A stretch of 64,000 nt of DNA from Zhenpiania hominis (GTDB lineage Bacteria; Bacillota; Clostridia; Peptostreptococcales; Anaerovoracaceae). The stretch covers positions 1 through 64,000 of the forward strand of contig NZ_JACRYT010000017.1 in assembly GCF_014333425.1 (NCBI RefSeq). Reading direction: 5' to 3'. The notes beneath the pieces are model-generated. The model did not search any database and was not told the DNA's origin. It saw only the letters and a program-made list of their open reading frames with translations. This document shows, in pieces, positions 41,158 through 49,566 of the stretch. Position 1 is the first letter of the stretch; each line of letters opens with the position of its first letter. The translations under genes and the position numbers were made by a program.

Positions 41158-41721
41158 ATGATGTATGATTTTTATCCGGCAACATTTGCTGTTGTCTACG
41201 GAGTGATTCTCTTTGTCCTTTTTCTCATAAGAAAGTTCACCAGACGGAGAAGGAATCCATTTATTTTTTCCGCTCTATTTGCTTTGTATCTGCAGTGTCT
41301 GTTCAAATTTACGATGCTGCCAATTCTGGTTCCATTGCCGGGGGAAGAGCTGTCTATGACGGACGCGGTGCCTTGGACCCAGTTTATACCCTTTCATTGG
41401 CTTTTTAACGGGGAACTGAATATGAGGCAGATTGTTGGGAATTTTGTACTCCTTATACCACTGGCTTTTTTTATCCGAAGGATACTGGGACAGCAGAAAC
41501 GTCAACATATTCAGCTGAAAACATTTTTGTGCTGCGCGGCTGTATCCGCCGGAATTGAAGTTGGGCAGCTTCTGATTAACGTTCTTACAAACTATCCAAA
41601 TGGAGTTATGGATATTGATGATTTTATTTTGAACTGCGCCGGTGCGGCGGCGGGGGTTCTGCTTTTCGGGCTGCTGGAAAACCGACGCTGTTTGAAATCG
41701 CAAAAACAGTCTTGCGTCTGA
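41158..41721 (+). CDS. VanZ-like membrane protein
   Basis: A 187-residue protein with five or six membrane helices; the NFVLLIPLAF and VMDIDDFILNCAGA stretches are those of the VanZ family, which includes proteins linked to glycopeptide tolerance but whose general function is unknown. I chose the ATG at 41158 because GAAGGAAAGG lies 13 bases upstream, while the earlier GTG at 41146 would leave no gap. Separate transcription from the preceding ABC genes is likely. Confidence 0.75.
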   Translation: MMYDFYPATFAVVYGVILFVLFLIRKFTRRRRNPFIFSALFALYLQCLFKFTMLPILVPLPGEELSMTDAVPWTQFIPFHWLFNGELNMRQIVGNFVLLIPLAFFIRRILGQQKRQHIQLKTFLCCAAVSAGIEVGQLLINVLTNYPNGVMDIDDFILNCAGAAAGVLLFGLLENRRCLKSQKQSCV

Positions 41722-41774
41722 GCGCTTTTTGATGTACTATGGAAAAAAATGTAATAAAAAATGAGGCGCAAGTA

Positions 41775-43595
41775 ATGAACGATAATAAATACAAAGTATT
41801 AAAGCGATATTTTGGCTATGACTCCTTCCGGGAAGGGCAGGAACTTTTAATCGACAGTATTTTGCAAGGTCGCGATACTTTTGGGATCATGCCCACCGGA
41901 GCGGGGAAATCCATCTGCTATCAGATCCCGGGGATTATGATGGAGGGAATCACACTGGTGATTACGCCTTTGATCTCGCTGATGAAGGATCAGGTGGCGG
42001 CGTTGAAAGAGGCGGGAATCCGGGGAGCCTATTTCAATAGCTCCCTGACCCCGGGGCAGTATCGCAAAGCATTGGAATACGCGAAAAAAGGAACCTACAA
42101 GATTATCTATGTGGCTCCTGAGCGGCTGATGAACCGGGAATTTTTAGAGTTTGCCAAATCTGTAAATATCGAAATGGTAACCGTCGATGAGGCCCACTGT
42201 GTTTCCCAGTGGGGGCAGGATTTCCGGCCCAGCTATCTGAAGATCCTGGACTTTGTGGAGCAGCTTGAAAAAAGGCCGATTCTCAGCGCCTTTACGGCCA
42301 CCGCCACGAGCCAGGTAAAAGAGGATGTGATCCGGATTCTGCGGCTGAAAAATCCTACCGTTCTAACAACCGGATTTGACCGGAAAAATCTGTTTTTTTC
42401 GGTTCAGAAACCGGCAAACAAATATAGCGTGGTTAAGAATTACATCGATACACATCCGGGGAAAAGCGGTATTATCTACTGCCTGACCCGCAAGCTGGTG
42501 GAGGAGGTCTGCCAACGCCTCTGCGAGGAAGGTGTGGCGGCAACCCGTTATCATGCGGGGCTTTCCGATGAGGAGCGGCGCCAGAATCAGGATGACTTTA
42601 TTTATGATGTCAAACCGATTATGGTCGCGACCAACGCTTTCGGAATGGGAATCGACAAATCCAACGTCAACTTTGTCATTCATTACAACATGCCGAAAAA
42701 CATGGAAAGCTACTATCAGGAGGCGGGGCGCGCCGGACGAGACGGGGAAAAAGCCGACTGTATCTTGCTTTACGGCGGAAAGGATGTGGTGACGAATCAG
42801 TTTTTCATTGAAAAGGATAATGAAAATGAGGATCTGGATGAGGAAGAACGGGAGCTGATTCGGGAGAGAGACCGTCAGCGGCTGAAAAAAATGACCTTTT
42901 ACTGCCATACAAACGAGTGCCTCAGAAACTATATGCTCCGCTATTTCGGAGAAAAATCTCCAGGGTACTGCGGCAACTGTATCAACTGTCTGACACAGTT
43001 TGAGGAAAGGGATATTACAAGGACCGCGCGGCATATCATCGGCTGCGTGGACAGCAGCGGAGAGCGGTACGGGCTTGTTGTCGTTCTGGACGCGGTTCAT
43101 GGAAATGATACGGAAAAGGTCAGAAGATACCATCTGGATGAAAATGATTATTACGGCAGCGAGTCGGATAAGTCCGTCCGTTATCTCCGCCAGGTCGCGG
43201 ACTTTCTGCTTCTGAACGAATATCTGCTTCAGAGTGACGACCGTTACAGTGTTCTGCAGGTGGGGCCGAAAGCGGGTCCGGTTATGGCACGGCAGGAAAC
43301 CGTGACCATGAAAATCCCCAAAGAAAAAGAACCGGCTGTTCGGAGGGCGAAAGGCGGCAAAGCGGTTTATGATGCGGAAGACCCACAGCTGTTTGAAGCT
43401 TTGAGAGCGCTGAGGGCGAAAATCGCCAGAACTCAGAGCGTACCGCCTTATGTGGTTTTTTCCGATAAGACCCTGAAAGAAATGTGCGCGAAAAAACCGC
43501 GGACAAAAGCGGAAATGCTGGAGATCTCCGGCGTGGGAGAAGTCAAATTTAAAAAGTACGGGCAAGCTTTTCTGGAAGAAATCCAAAAGAATTAA
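41775..43595 (+). CDS. recQ: ATP-dependent DNA helicase RecQ
   Basis: A 606-residue 3'-5' helicase in DNA repair. Walker A TGAGKS, the DEAH box in VDEAHCVSQWG, the arginine finger region QEAGRAGRDG and a cysteine zinc site (C-x19-C-x2-C-x2-C, starting at CLRNYM) are present. The HRDC domain ends the protein (about 530-606). I chose the ATG at 41775, giving MNDNKYKVL, since GAGGCGCAAG precedes it; the earlier ATG at 41739 lacks a site. Confidence 0.95.
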   Translation: MNDNKYKVLKRYFGYDSFREGQELLIDSILQGRDTFGIMPTGAGKSICYQIPGIMMEGITLVITPLISLMKDQVAALKEAGIRGAYFNSSLTPGQYRKALEYAKKGTYKIIYVAPERLMNREFLEFAKSVNIEMVTVDEAHCVSQWGQDFRPSYLKILDFVEQLEKRPILSAFTATATSQVKEDVIRILRLKNPTVLTTGFDRKNLFFSVQKPANKYSVVKNYIDTHPGKSGIIYCLTRKLVEEVCQRLCEEGVAATRYHAGLSDEERRQNQDDFIYDVKPIMVATNAFGMGIDKSNVNFVIHYNMPKNMESYYQEAGRAGRDGEKADCILLYGGKDVVTNQFFIEKDNENEDLDEEERELIRERDRQRLKKMTFYCHTNECLRNYMLRYFGEKSPGYCGNCINCLTQFEERDITRTARHIIGCVDSSGERYGLVVVLDAVHGNDTEKVRRYHLDENDYYGSESDKSVRYLRQVADFLLLNEYLLQSDDRYSVLQVGPKAGPVMARQETVTMKIPKEKEPAVRRAKGGKAVYDAEDPQLFEALRALRAKIARTQSVPPYVVFSDKTLKEMCAKKPRTKAEMLEISGVGEVKFKKYGQAFLEEIQKN

Positions 43596-43604
43596 TCGGA
43601 TTCG

Positions 43605-43632
43605 TTAGGAGACGCAAAGGAGCGTCTCCTAA
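43605..43632. repeat. Inverted repeat between recQ and the LysO-type gene
   Basis: TTAGGAGACGC pairs exactly with GCGTCTCCTAA. It overlaps the stop codon of the minus-strand gene and lies between convergent genes; no T-run is seen. Confidence 0.5.
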
Positions 43633-44546
43633 TAACACAGTGAAATGAGCACCGGAACAAAGGCAGAGCAGAGGATTCCATTAAGAACGGAAAACACAAC
43701 GGTTTCCTCGTTGGTGTGGCGAATAATCATAGTCAGAGTGGTATCCTCACTGGTAGCCGCCGCCGGAGCAATACAGGTATAGCTGTTGAAATGGCGGGAG
43801 AGAAACGGAATCATAAAAAAAGCGCCGATTTCCCGAATCAGATTGCTTAAAAAGGCGATGCTCCCAAGCTTTACACCGGCGAAATTGCCGATCGCGACTC
43901 CGGACAGACTGTACCAGCCCAGCCCGCCGGCGACCGAAATCGCCTGGTTGAGAGGATAATGCATAATCAGACCGCAAAGGAGTCCGCCAGCCAGTGAACC
44001 GATGATGATTCCGAGGGGGATTACCAGAATTTTAATGTGATGCCGGCGTATTTCGGCCAGGATCCCCTTGTGAAGTCCAACGCTGATGCCGACAGAAAAC
44101 ATCAAAAGGTAAAGAATCCACTGGGAGTAGGCGGTCAGAGGCGACAGAATACGGGAGACAGCAGGGAATGCTCCGCCGATGATCCCCAGAATCAGCGCCC
44201 CAAGAGCCATCAGCACCATAGGATCGCTTCTTTTTGGCGTATCAGACGTATCTTCGGGAATTCCGCGAGAGGCTTCCTTTTGAACCCCTTGCCCCATAAA
44301 CCGTCTGGTTAATAAATAAACGGCCGCAATGGAAAACGCGGTGGGAAACACGAAAAACAGAAAACTCCGGGCGCCTAAAAAGAGCAGTTCTGAAAAGAAT
44401 CCGTCCCGTCCGCCCAAAGTGGCGCCCATCGAGAAAATAAGCAGCAGTGTGCACACAAGCTGCAGCCGCTCATTTTTCCCCTTATGATCGGCCGGAAAGA
44501 TCCGTCCGATCCCGATTCCCAGAACCATAATTGCAATCGTTACCAT
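43629..44546 (-). CDS. LysO-type (DUF340) amino acid exporter
   Basis: A 305-residue membrane protein with about eight to nine helices in two halves and a cytoplasmic loop rich in polar residues (about 103-125). The C-terminal half, with SLSGVAIGNFAGVKLGS, is the conserved part of LysO, the L-lysine exporter of Escherichia coli. Its start codon overlaps the SCIFF maturase stop by seven bases (ATGGTAA), so it is translationally coupled to that gene. Export of lysine, or of a peptide or amino acid from the SCIFF pathway, are both possible. Confidence 0.82.
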   Translation of the reverse strand: MVTIAIMVLGIGIGRIFPADHKGKNERLQLVCTLLLIFSMGATLGGRDGFFSELLFLGARSFLFFVFPTAFSIAAVYLLTRRFMGQGVQKEASRGIPEDTSDTPKRSDPMVLMALGALILGIIGGAFPAVSRILSPLTAYSQWILYLLMFSVGISVGLHKGILAEIRRHHIKILVIPLGIIIGSLAGGLLCGLIMHYPLNQAISVAGGLGWYSLSGVAIGNFAGVKLGSIAFLSNLIREIGAFFMIPFLSRHFNSYTCIAPAAATSEDTTLTMIIRHTNEETVVFSVLNGILCSAFVPVLISLCY

Positions 44547-45913
44547 TCTTCACACATCTCCGCAACTTTCAGCATAATCGCGCACTCGATTCTTTTTTTG
44601 TGCAGCTGGCATCCAAAATCATAAACTCCGGTAATCGCGCCCGTGGTATGGTAGGCGTTAGCCGCGCAGCCGCCGCTGCAGTAAAGCTTAGCGAAGCAGT
44701 CTTTACATTCCTCATGGGAATAGATATTGCAGCCTTTAAATTCATCGCATAAAGAGGCGTTTGTAATCCCATCATATACATTTCCGAGCAGGAATTTTTC
44801 ATCTCCCACGAACTGGTGGCACGGATAAAAATCACCGGAAGGGGTGACCGCCAGATATTCGGTGCCCACTCCGCATCCGGAAATCCGTTTTACGATACAA
44901 GGGCCTCCGGTCAGGTCGATCATGTAGTGGTAAAAGGTAAAATCGCGGCCCTTTCCCTCACGCTTGCGTTCCAGCATTTCGCCGGACAGACGCTCGTATT
45001 CGGACAGCAGTTTCGGCAGATCCTCCTCTGTAAGGGCATAAGGCGCGTCCGGAGGAGCAACCACCGGTTCGATGGAGAGTTCCTTGAATCCCAGATCCGC
45101 CATGTGGAGCACATCGCTGGCAAAGTCGGTATTATAATGGGTATAGGTTCCGCGGACATAATAGTCCTTCTGATCGCGGGAGCGGGCCAGCTTTTGAAAG
45201 GCCGGAAGAATGCTGTCATAGGTTCCGCCATCCTCATGGGTTTTGCGCATCCGATCGTTGATCGCTTTTCTTCCGTCCAGGCTGATGACCACATTGCTCA
45301 TTTCGCGATTGGCAAACTCAATTACTTCATCGGTAAGAAGCAGACCATTGGTTGTAAGGGTAAAGCGGAATTTTTTCCCGCAGCTTTCTTCCCGGGAACG
45401 GCCGTAAGCCACGAGCTTTTTGACCACGTCAAAATTCAGCAGCGGTTCCCCTCCGAAAAAGTCAACCTCCAGATTCTTTCGGGAACCGGAGTTTTCGATC
45501 AGCAAGTCCAGGGCCTTCTTTCCCGTTTCATAGCTCATAAGGGCCTTTTCTCCATGGTATTCGCCTTTTCCAGCGAAACAATAGCCGCAGGTCATATTGC
45601 AGGCGTGGGCCACATGAAGGCACAGAGCCTTGACGACCGACTGGCGCTGCTTGAACAGATCGGCCTGTCCGGAAAACATATCTTTTGTAAACAGTTTCTG
45701 TTCCTTTCGCAGGATTTCCAGATCTTCCATGACTTCCGTCACATCTTCAGCGGAAACTCCGTGGCGGGCTGTAATGATCCGGATTATTTCTTCCTTAGGG
45801 ACTTTTTCATAAAGCTCGATAATATCGTAGGCAACATCGTCCACCGTATGTACGCAGCCGCTTTCCGCGTCTAAGACGATATTATAGCCGTTCATTTTAT
45901 ATTGATGAACCAT
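44540..45913 (-). CDS. SCIFF peptide maturase, radical SAM/SPASM enzyme
   Basis: A 457-residue enzyme of the SCIFF maturase (CteB-like) family. An N-terminal peptide-recognition part (about 1-90, LDAESGCVHTVDD) precedes the radical SAM site CNMTCGYC and the SPASM auxiliary cluster region with cysteines in GCGVG, FYPCHQF, EECKDC, YCSGGC. The family forms thioether bonds between cysteine sulfur and another residue in the SCIFF peptide. The precursor gene lies 134 bases upstream on the same strand at 46048-46194. The start has AAGGATCC upstream. Confidence 0.96.
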   Translation of the reverse strand: MVHQYKMNGYNIVLDAESGCVHTVDDVAYDIIELYEKVPKEEIIRIITARHGVSAEDVTEVMEDLEILRKEQKLFTKDMFSGQADLFKQRQSVVKALCLHVAHACNMTCGYCFAGKGEYHGEKALMSYETGKKALDLLIENSGSRKNLEVDFFGGEPLLNFDVVKKLVAYGRSREESCGKKFRFTLTTNGLLLTDEVIEFANREMSNVVISLDGRKAINDRMRKTHEDGGTYDSILPAFQKLARSRDQKDYYVRGTYTHYNTDFASDVLHMADLGFKELSIEPVVAPPDAPYALTEEDLPKLLSEYERLSGEMLERKREGKGRDFTFYHYMIDLTGGPCIVKRISGCGVGTEYLAVTPSGDFYPCHQFVGDEKFLLGNVYDGITNASLCDEFKGCNIYSHEECKDCFAKLYCSGGCAANAYHTTGAITGVYDFGCQLHKKRIECAIMLKVAEMCEEW

Positions 45914-45981
45914 ATCAGGATCCTTTCTTTAACATTTAATCTGAAAAAAACGTGTTTGCTTTTTTGCGTAACAAGAAAATA

Positions 45982-46008
45982 GCTGCATCGCCTGAGGGGA
46001 AATGCAGC
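45982..46008 (-). terminator. Attenuator-like hairpin between SCIFF precursor and maturase
   Basis: On the minus strand GCTGCAT and ATGCAGC pair with a 13-base loop and TATTTTCTTG follows. Partial termination would give more precursor than enzyme, the ratio expected for peptide systems. Confidence 0.5.
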
Positions 46009-46024
46009 ATTCATACAGATATTA

Positions 46025-46049
46025 CAGAATCGGAACTGCCGAATCTGTT
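46025..46049 (-). repeat. Hairpin just after the SCIFF precursor gene
   Basis: ACAGATTCGG and CCGATTCTGT pair at nine of ten positions around CAGTT, starting at the stop codon on the minus strand. Confidence 0.5.
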
Positions 46050-46194
46050 AGTTCTTGCACTGTTCGCACTGCTGGTTTGCAACACTGCAGGAAGTCTTGC
46101 TCGCGGACTGGCAGGAAGTCTGGCATTCGCCGCATCCGCCTGTCTTTGCGGACTTCGCAAGATCACGAGATACTAAAGTCTTGATTCTCTTCAA
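46048..46194 (-). CDS. SCIFF ranthipeptide precursor (48 residues, TTG start)
   Basis: A 48-residue peptide in the SCIFF class (six cysteines in forty-five residues). It starts MKRIKTLV and reads to a C-terminal CEQCKN. Six cysteines lie at 21, 24, 28, 36, 43 and 46, with the class core GECQTSCQSASKTSC. In the usual core the central position has a cysteine (CQSACKTSC); here it is serine. The start is the TTG at 46194, with AAAGGTGG 8 bases upstream, which is why an ATG-based search misses it. The gene lies directly before its maturase. A long frame on the other strand is a shadow. Confidence 0.95.
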   Translation of the reverse strand: MKRIKTLVSRDLAKSAKTGGCGECQTSCQSASKTSCSVANQQCEQCKN

Positions 46195-46243
46195 TTGGGA
46201 TTCCACCTTTCTGTATAGTTTCTTTCAGTAATTAACATGAGTC

Positions 46244-46272
46244 ATAATATCACATTTCAGGCAGATTGTAAA
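46244..46272 (-). promoter_or_regulatory. SigA promoter of the SCIFF operon
   Basis: On the minus strand TTTACA (46272-46267) and TATTAT (46249-46244) with a 17-base spacer, about 50 bases before the TTG start. Confidence 0.7.
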
Positions 46273-46290
46273 TGCGATTTCCCTTTTTTA

Positions 46291-46929
46291 TCACGGCTCC
46301 CATAAAATGCTTCCGATATCCTCCAGTTCAAACTCTTCAAAATAGACAGGCTTCAACCCACGGGAACGGATAAAATCCGTAATGAGTCCAAAGTCCGGAT
46401 GGGCTTTCAGATTTCCGTGAAACAGGATCGTATTTTCCACCCGGCCGGAAGCTCCGCCGAGAAAACCGTAAGGAAAACCGGAAAGCTTTACATGGCGAGG
46501 GCGAATCAGCAGGACATCCATGTGATCGCGGCAGGCCTTGAAGATCCCCTGATCGGAGGTGATAATCGAATGTTCATCCACAACAACCGTGTTGCACTTG
46601 GTATATCCCTGAGAAACATGGATTTTGCGCATATCGCGGACACACCGTAAAAGTTCCGGATCCGTATATTTCAGATTATGGATAAAGTATTTGCCGGTGC
46701 AGGCGGCGTTATAGATGATATTTTGCGGATAAGAATAACCGATTCGATCGGGCTGCCCGCGAAAAAGCCTGTGGCCGGGTGCCGGGCTGCAGAAATAGAT
46801 GTCAGGGTGGGACGAAACCGGTTCGTAGGTGCGGCGAGTGCTTCGGATGAGCTGAACCAGATGCCCCTGTGCCTTCAGGTAGGATATCAGCAAAGGGTTT
46901 GCTGTTTCCGAAAGATAGATTGTTTCCAT
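46291..46929 (-). CDS. DUF6873-like protein, possible guanidine-modifying-enzyme fold
   Basis: A 212-residue soluble protein, probably of the DUF6873 (GME fold) group. It resembles amidinotransferase/dimethylargininase-type proteins in length and in the KCNTVVVDEHSIITSD stretch, but the classic catalytic Cys near the C-terminus is not identifiable. I am unsure of its activity. It stands just upstream of the SCIFF operon on the same strand with its own ribosome site (GGAGAG), and is preceded by the LuxR-type gene with 18 bases between. Confidence 0.55.
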   Translation of the reverse strand: METIYLSETANPLLISYLKAQGHLVQLIRSTRRTYEPVSSHPDIYFCSPAPGHRLFRGQPDRIGYSYPQNIIYNAACTGKYFIHNLKYTDPELLRCVRDMRKIHVSQGYTKCNTVVVDEHSIITSDQGIFKACRDHMDVLLIRPRHVKLSGFPYGFLGGASGRVENTILFHGNLKAHPDFGLITDFIRSRGLKPVYFEEFELEDIGSILWEP

Positions 46930-46947
46930 AGATAACTCTCCTGTTCC

Positions 46948-47697
46948 TTATTTTAAAAGAGAAAAAAGCTCCCTCCAGCTTTTGATTCCCAATTTTTTAT
47001 AAAGGTTCAATGTATGCTTTTTCAGGGTATTGGGACTGATACAGAGCTGTTCGCAGATCTGTGCTTTGGAGATGCCGTCCAGAAGGAGATAGACGATTTC
47101 CAGCTCACGGGGTGTAAGGTGGTAGGCTTCCACCAGATCTTCTTTGCTGGGATATGTTTTTTCACGGAGGGTATTATTTTCCATAATTTGATATAGGCGG
47201 AAATTTAAATGCTCTTTCAGCATATCAAGAAAAAAGATTTCATCATCAGTAAAATCACCGTATTCTCTGGGACGAAATAAATCGATCGTACCTAAAAACA
47301 CACCGTCATAAATTAGGACGACAATGACCGAATAGTGGACCTTTTCCTGCTCAAAGAGCATCCGATAATAGGGTGTTTTCGTACGTGTTTCATCCCGAAG
47401 AAGATCGGTTTCGCGATACACATTGGATTTTGGGGCGGCAAAGGTCCACCTGGTGTAATCCACTTCAAAATACTGATCCAGATATAACTGGAGACGTTCA
47501 TCGCTAACTCCAAGTCCCACGGGCCGCTCTAAGTGATAGGGGGATTCCGAGGAAGCAAGATAAAAGGTGGAAATGGTGGAGGGAATAAGATATTGCAAAA
47601 ACTCCAAAACCGATCTGCGCATTTCATCAAAATCACGGACAGTATAAATTCGATAAATAATTTCATTTAGCAGCAGGATACTGTTTTTTTCAAGCAT
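46948..47697 (-). CDS. LuxR-type regulator with GAF-like sensor domain
   Basis: A 249-residue regulator. Residues about 15-165 form a GAF-like sensing domain; the C-terminal helix-turn-helix (about 185-245) carries LTPRELEIVYLLLDGISKAQICEQL, shown in part, of the LuxR type. No receiver domain is present, so it likely senses a small ligand. I chose the ATG at 47697 because AAGGAG precedes it; a TTG at 47733 would extend the frame by 12 residues. It is divergent from the amidohydrolase operon at 47927, its likely target. Confidence 0.85.
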   Translation of the reverse strand: MLEKNSILLLNEIIYRIYTVRDFDEMRRSVLEFLQYLIPSTISTFYLASSESPYHLERPVGLGVSDERLQLYLDQYFEVDYTRWTFAAPKSNVYRETDLLRDETRTKTPYYRMLFEQEKVHYSVIVVLIYDGVFLGTIDLFRPREYGDFTDDEIFFLDMLKEHLNFRLYQIMENNTLREKTYPSKEDLVEAYHLTPRELEIVYLLLDGISKAQICEQLCISPNTLKKHTLNLYKKLGIKSWRELFSLLK

Positions 47698-47926
47698 GAT
47701 GCAACAACACTCCTTTTTGATTTTACTTTCCAAGTATACACCATAATAAAGCAGGATGAAATAATTATTCTGGGGGAGGGGTACTACTACTTTTAGGTGA
47801 TTAAATTGATTTTTAGATGATAAAAATTACACTGAAAAATAATTTTAAAATATTCTGATATATCGTATGATTTAGAAAAAATGAGATGCTGCAGCAAGCC
47901 CAAAATAAGATACGGGGAGGTAAAAA

Positions 47927-49552
47927 GTGAAAGCGGATTTGATTTTAAAGAGTAATGCGGTATTTACAGGCTGTGAAAACAAGCCTTTCCGCGGAGGAGT
48001 TGCCATTAAGGGAAATAAAATCATAGCGGTTGAGCAAGATGATGGAATTGATAAGTTTTGCGATGAAAGAACAAAGGTTTACGAATATCAGGATAATTTG
48101 ATCATGGCGGGTCTCGTGGACGGGCATGACCATCTGTGGAGCGGAGCGATTTCAGACAGCGACCATGAACTGGATCTAAATGCTTCCCGCTCAGAGGAAG
48201 AAGCGATCGAGATGATCAAAAAGTACGCGGTGGAACATCCGGACGAACAGAGGATCCGGGGATTCGGGTGGTTTCCGGCCAACTGGAACGATGCGCCCCT
48301 CCCAACGAAAATGTCTTTAGATAAAGCGGTGCCGGATCGACCGGCATATATGAACTGCGCGGACGGGCATACGATATGGATGAATTCCAGGGCGCTGGAA
48401 GAGTCCGGATATTCTCCGGATATGGAACTGGTAGCAGGATCGGTCGGAGTCGACGAAAATGGGGAGTTGAATGGTCTGGTTTTTGAACCGGACGCTATGG
48501 CATACGCGTGGAAAAACTATTATGATTTTCCGGAAGAGCAGATGAAAGAGATTATGCGGAATTTTATGAAAGGACTTGCCTCCCAGGGGGTAACGTCTCT
48601 CAGTGAGATGAGCGCGGATGAATATACAGATTCTACCAAACATCGTTATCAAATTTTTAAGGAAATGGCGGAAAAAGGAGAAATTACAAGCAGAGTGCAT
48701 GTATACACGGCGTTTATGAGACGGACTGATTTTTCGGAAGCCGTAAAATGGACAAAAGAATTTCAATTGCCGAACTTCCGGGTGGTAGGCGTAAAAGGAT
48801 TCCTGGATGGCGTAACATCAACTTATACGGGGCTGTTGCTGGAACCCTATGCGGATCGTCCGGATACAATCGGAGAAGGAGTTCCTCTGGTCAGCAAAGA
48901 ATCACTGACTGCCAGTGTAATCGCGGCGAATGCCGCCGGGCTTCCGGTCAGGATCCACTGCATTGCCGAAGGGTCCGTACGGATGGCGCTGGATGCCTTT
49001 GAAGAGTCCATAAAAGTCAATGGCAGGCATGGACTTGTCAATACGATCGAGCACATTGAGACGATTCATCCGGACGATATTCCTAGATTTAAGGAATTGG
49101 GAGTTGTGGCATCTATGCAGGGTGAGCATCTTCCATTGGAAATGAATGAAAAAATTATTCGTCTGGGCAAAGAACGGTGCCGCTATGAATGGGCATTTCG
49201 TTCTCTTGTGGACGCGGGAGCAAGACTGGCGCTGGGAACGGATTATCCGGTTGTACGTTACAATCAGTTCCCGGGAATTTATGCGACGATCGCCCGTAAA
49301 AATTACGATGGATCGATGGCGGGGGTTGACAATGGGGAATCCCTGACCCTTCCGGAAGCGCTGAAAGCGAATACCATCGGATCGGCGTACGTTTATGGAA
49401 GAGAAAAAGAACTGGGGACTCTGGAGGCCGGAAAGCTCGCGGATGTCATTGTAACGGATCGGAATCTGTTTGAAATTCCGGTTGACGAAATTAAAGATAC
49501 GAAAATTTTGTTGACGGTTATGGATGGAAATGTGGTGTACGAAAGAGATTGA
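47927..49552 (+). CDS. YtcJ-like amidohydrolase (amidohydrolase family 3), first
   Basis: A 541-residue metal-dependent hydrolase. Metal-binding HDH in DGHDHLWSG, a histidine in IHCIAEGSV, and EHIETIHPDD are visible, with the late aspartate in LALGTDYPV. The family hydrolyses N-acyl, formamide or hydantoin-type bonds in imported compounds; the substrate is unknown. The GTG at 47927 follows GGGGAGG at 6 bases. The next gene is a paralogue, starting 15 bases downstream. Confidence 0.85.
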   Translation: MKADLILKSNAVFTGCENKPFRGGVAIKGNKIIAVEQDDGIDKFCDERTKVYEYQDNLIMAGLVDGHDHLWSGAISDSDHELDLNASRSEEEAIEMIKKYAVEHPDEQRIRGFGWFPANWNDAPLPTKMSLDKAVPDRPAYMNCADGHTIWMNSRALEESGYSPDMELVAGSVGVDENGELNGLVFEPDAMAYAWKNYYDFPEEQMKEIMRNFMKGLASQGVTSLSEMSADEYTDSTKHRYQIFKEMAEKGEITSRVHVYTAFMRRTDFSEAVKWTKEFQLPNFRVVGVKGFLDGVTSTYTGLLLEPYADRPDTIGEGVPLVSKESLTASVIAANAAGLPVRIHCIAEGSVRMALDAFEESIKVNGRHGLVNTIEHIETIHPDDIPRFKELGVVASMQGEHLPLEMNEKIIRLGKERCRYEWAFRSLVDAGARLALGTDYPVVRYNQFPGIYATIARKNYDGSMAGVDNGESLTLPEALKANTIGSAYVYGREKELGTLEAGKLADVIVTDRNLFEIPVDEIKDTKILLTVMDGNVVYERD

Positions 49553-49566
49553 TAGGGGGCAGGTGA

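Noticed and set aside
42363..43586. Long minus-strand open frame of 407 codons inside recQ
   Set aside because: Antisense to an intact RecQ with all motifs; no ribosome site or recognisable domain.
44816..45874. Plus-strand open frame of 352 codons
   Set aside because: Antisense shadow of the SCIFF maturase, which has all its cluster cysteines in the other strand.
45952..46176. Plus-strand open frame of 74 codons near the SCIFF locus
   Set aside because: It runs antisense to the SCIFF precursor and has no ribosome site; the minus strand encodes the peptide with all class features.
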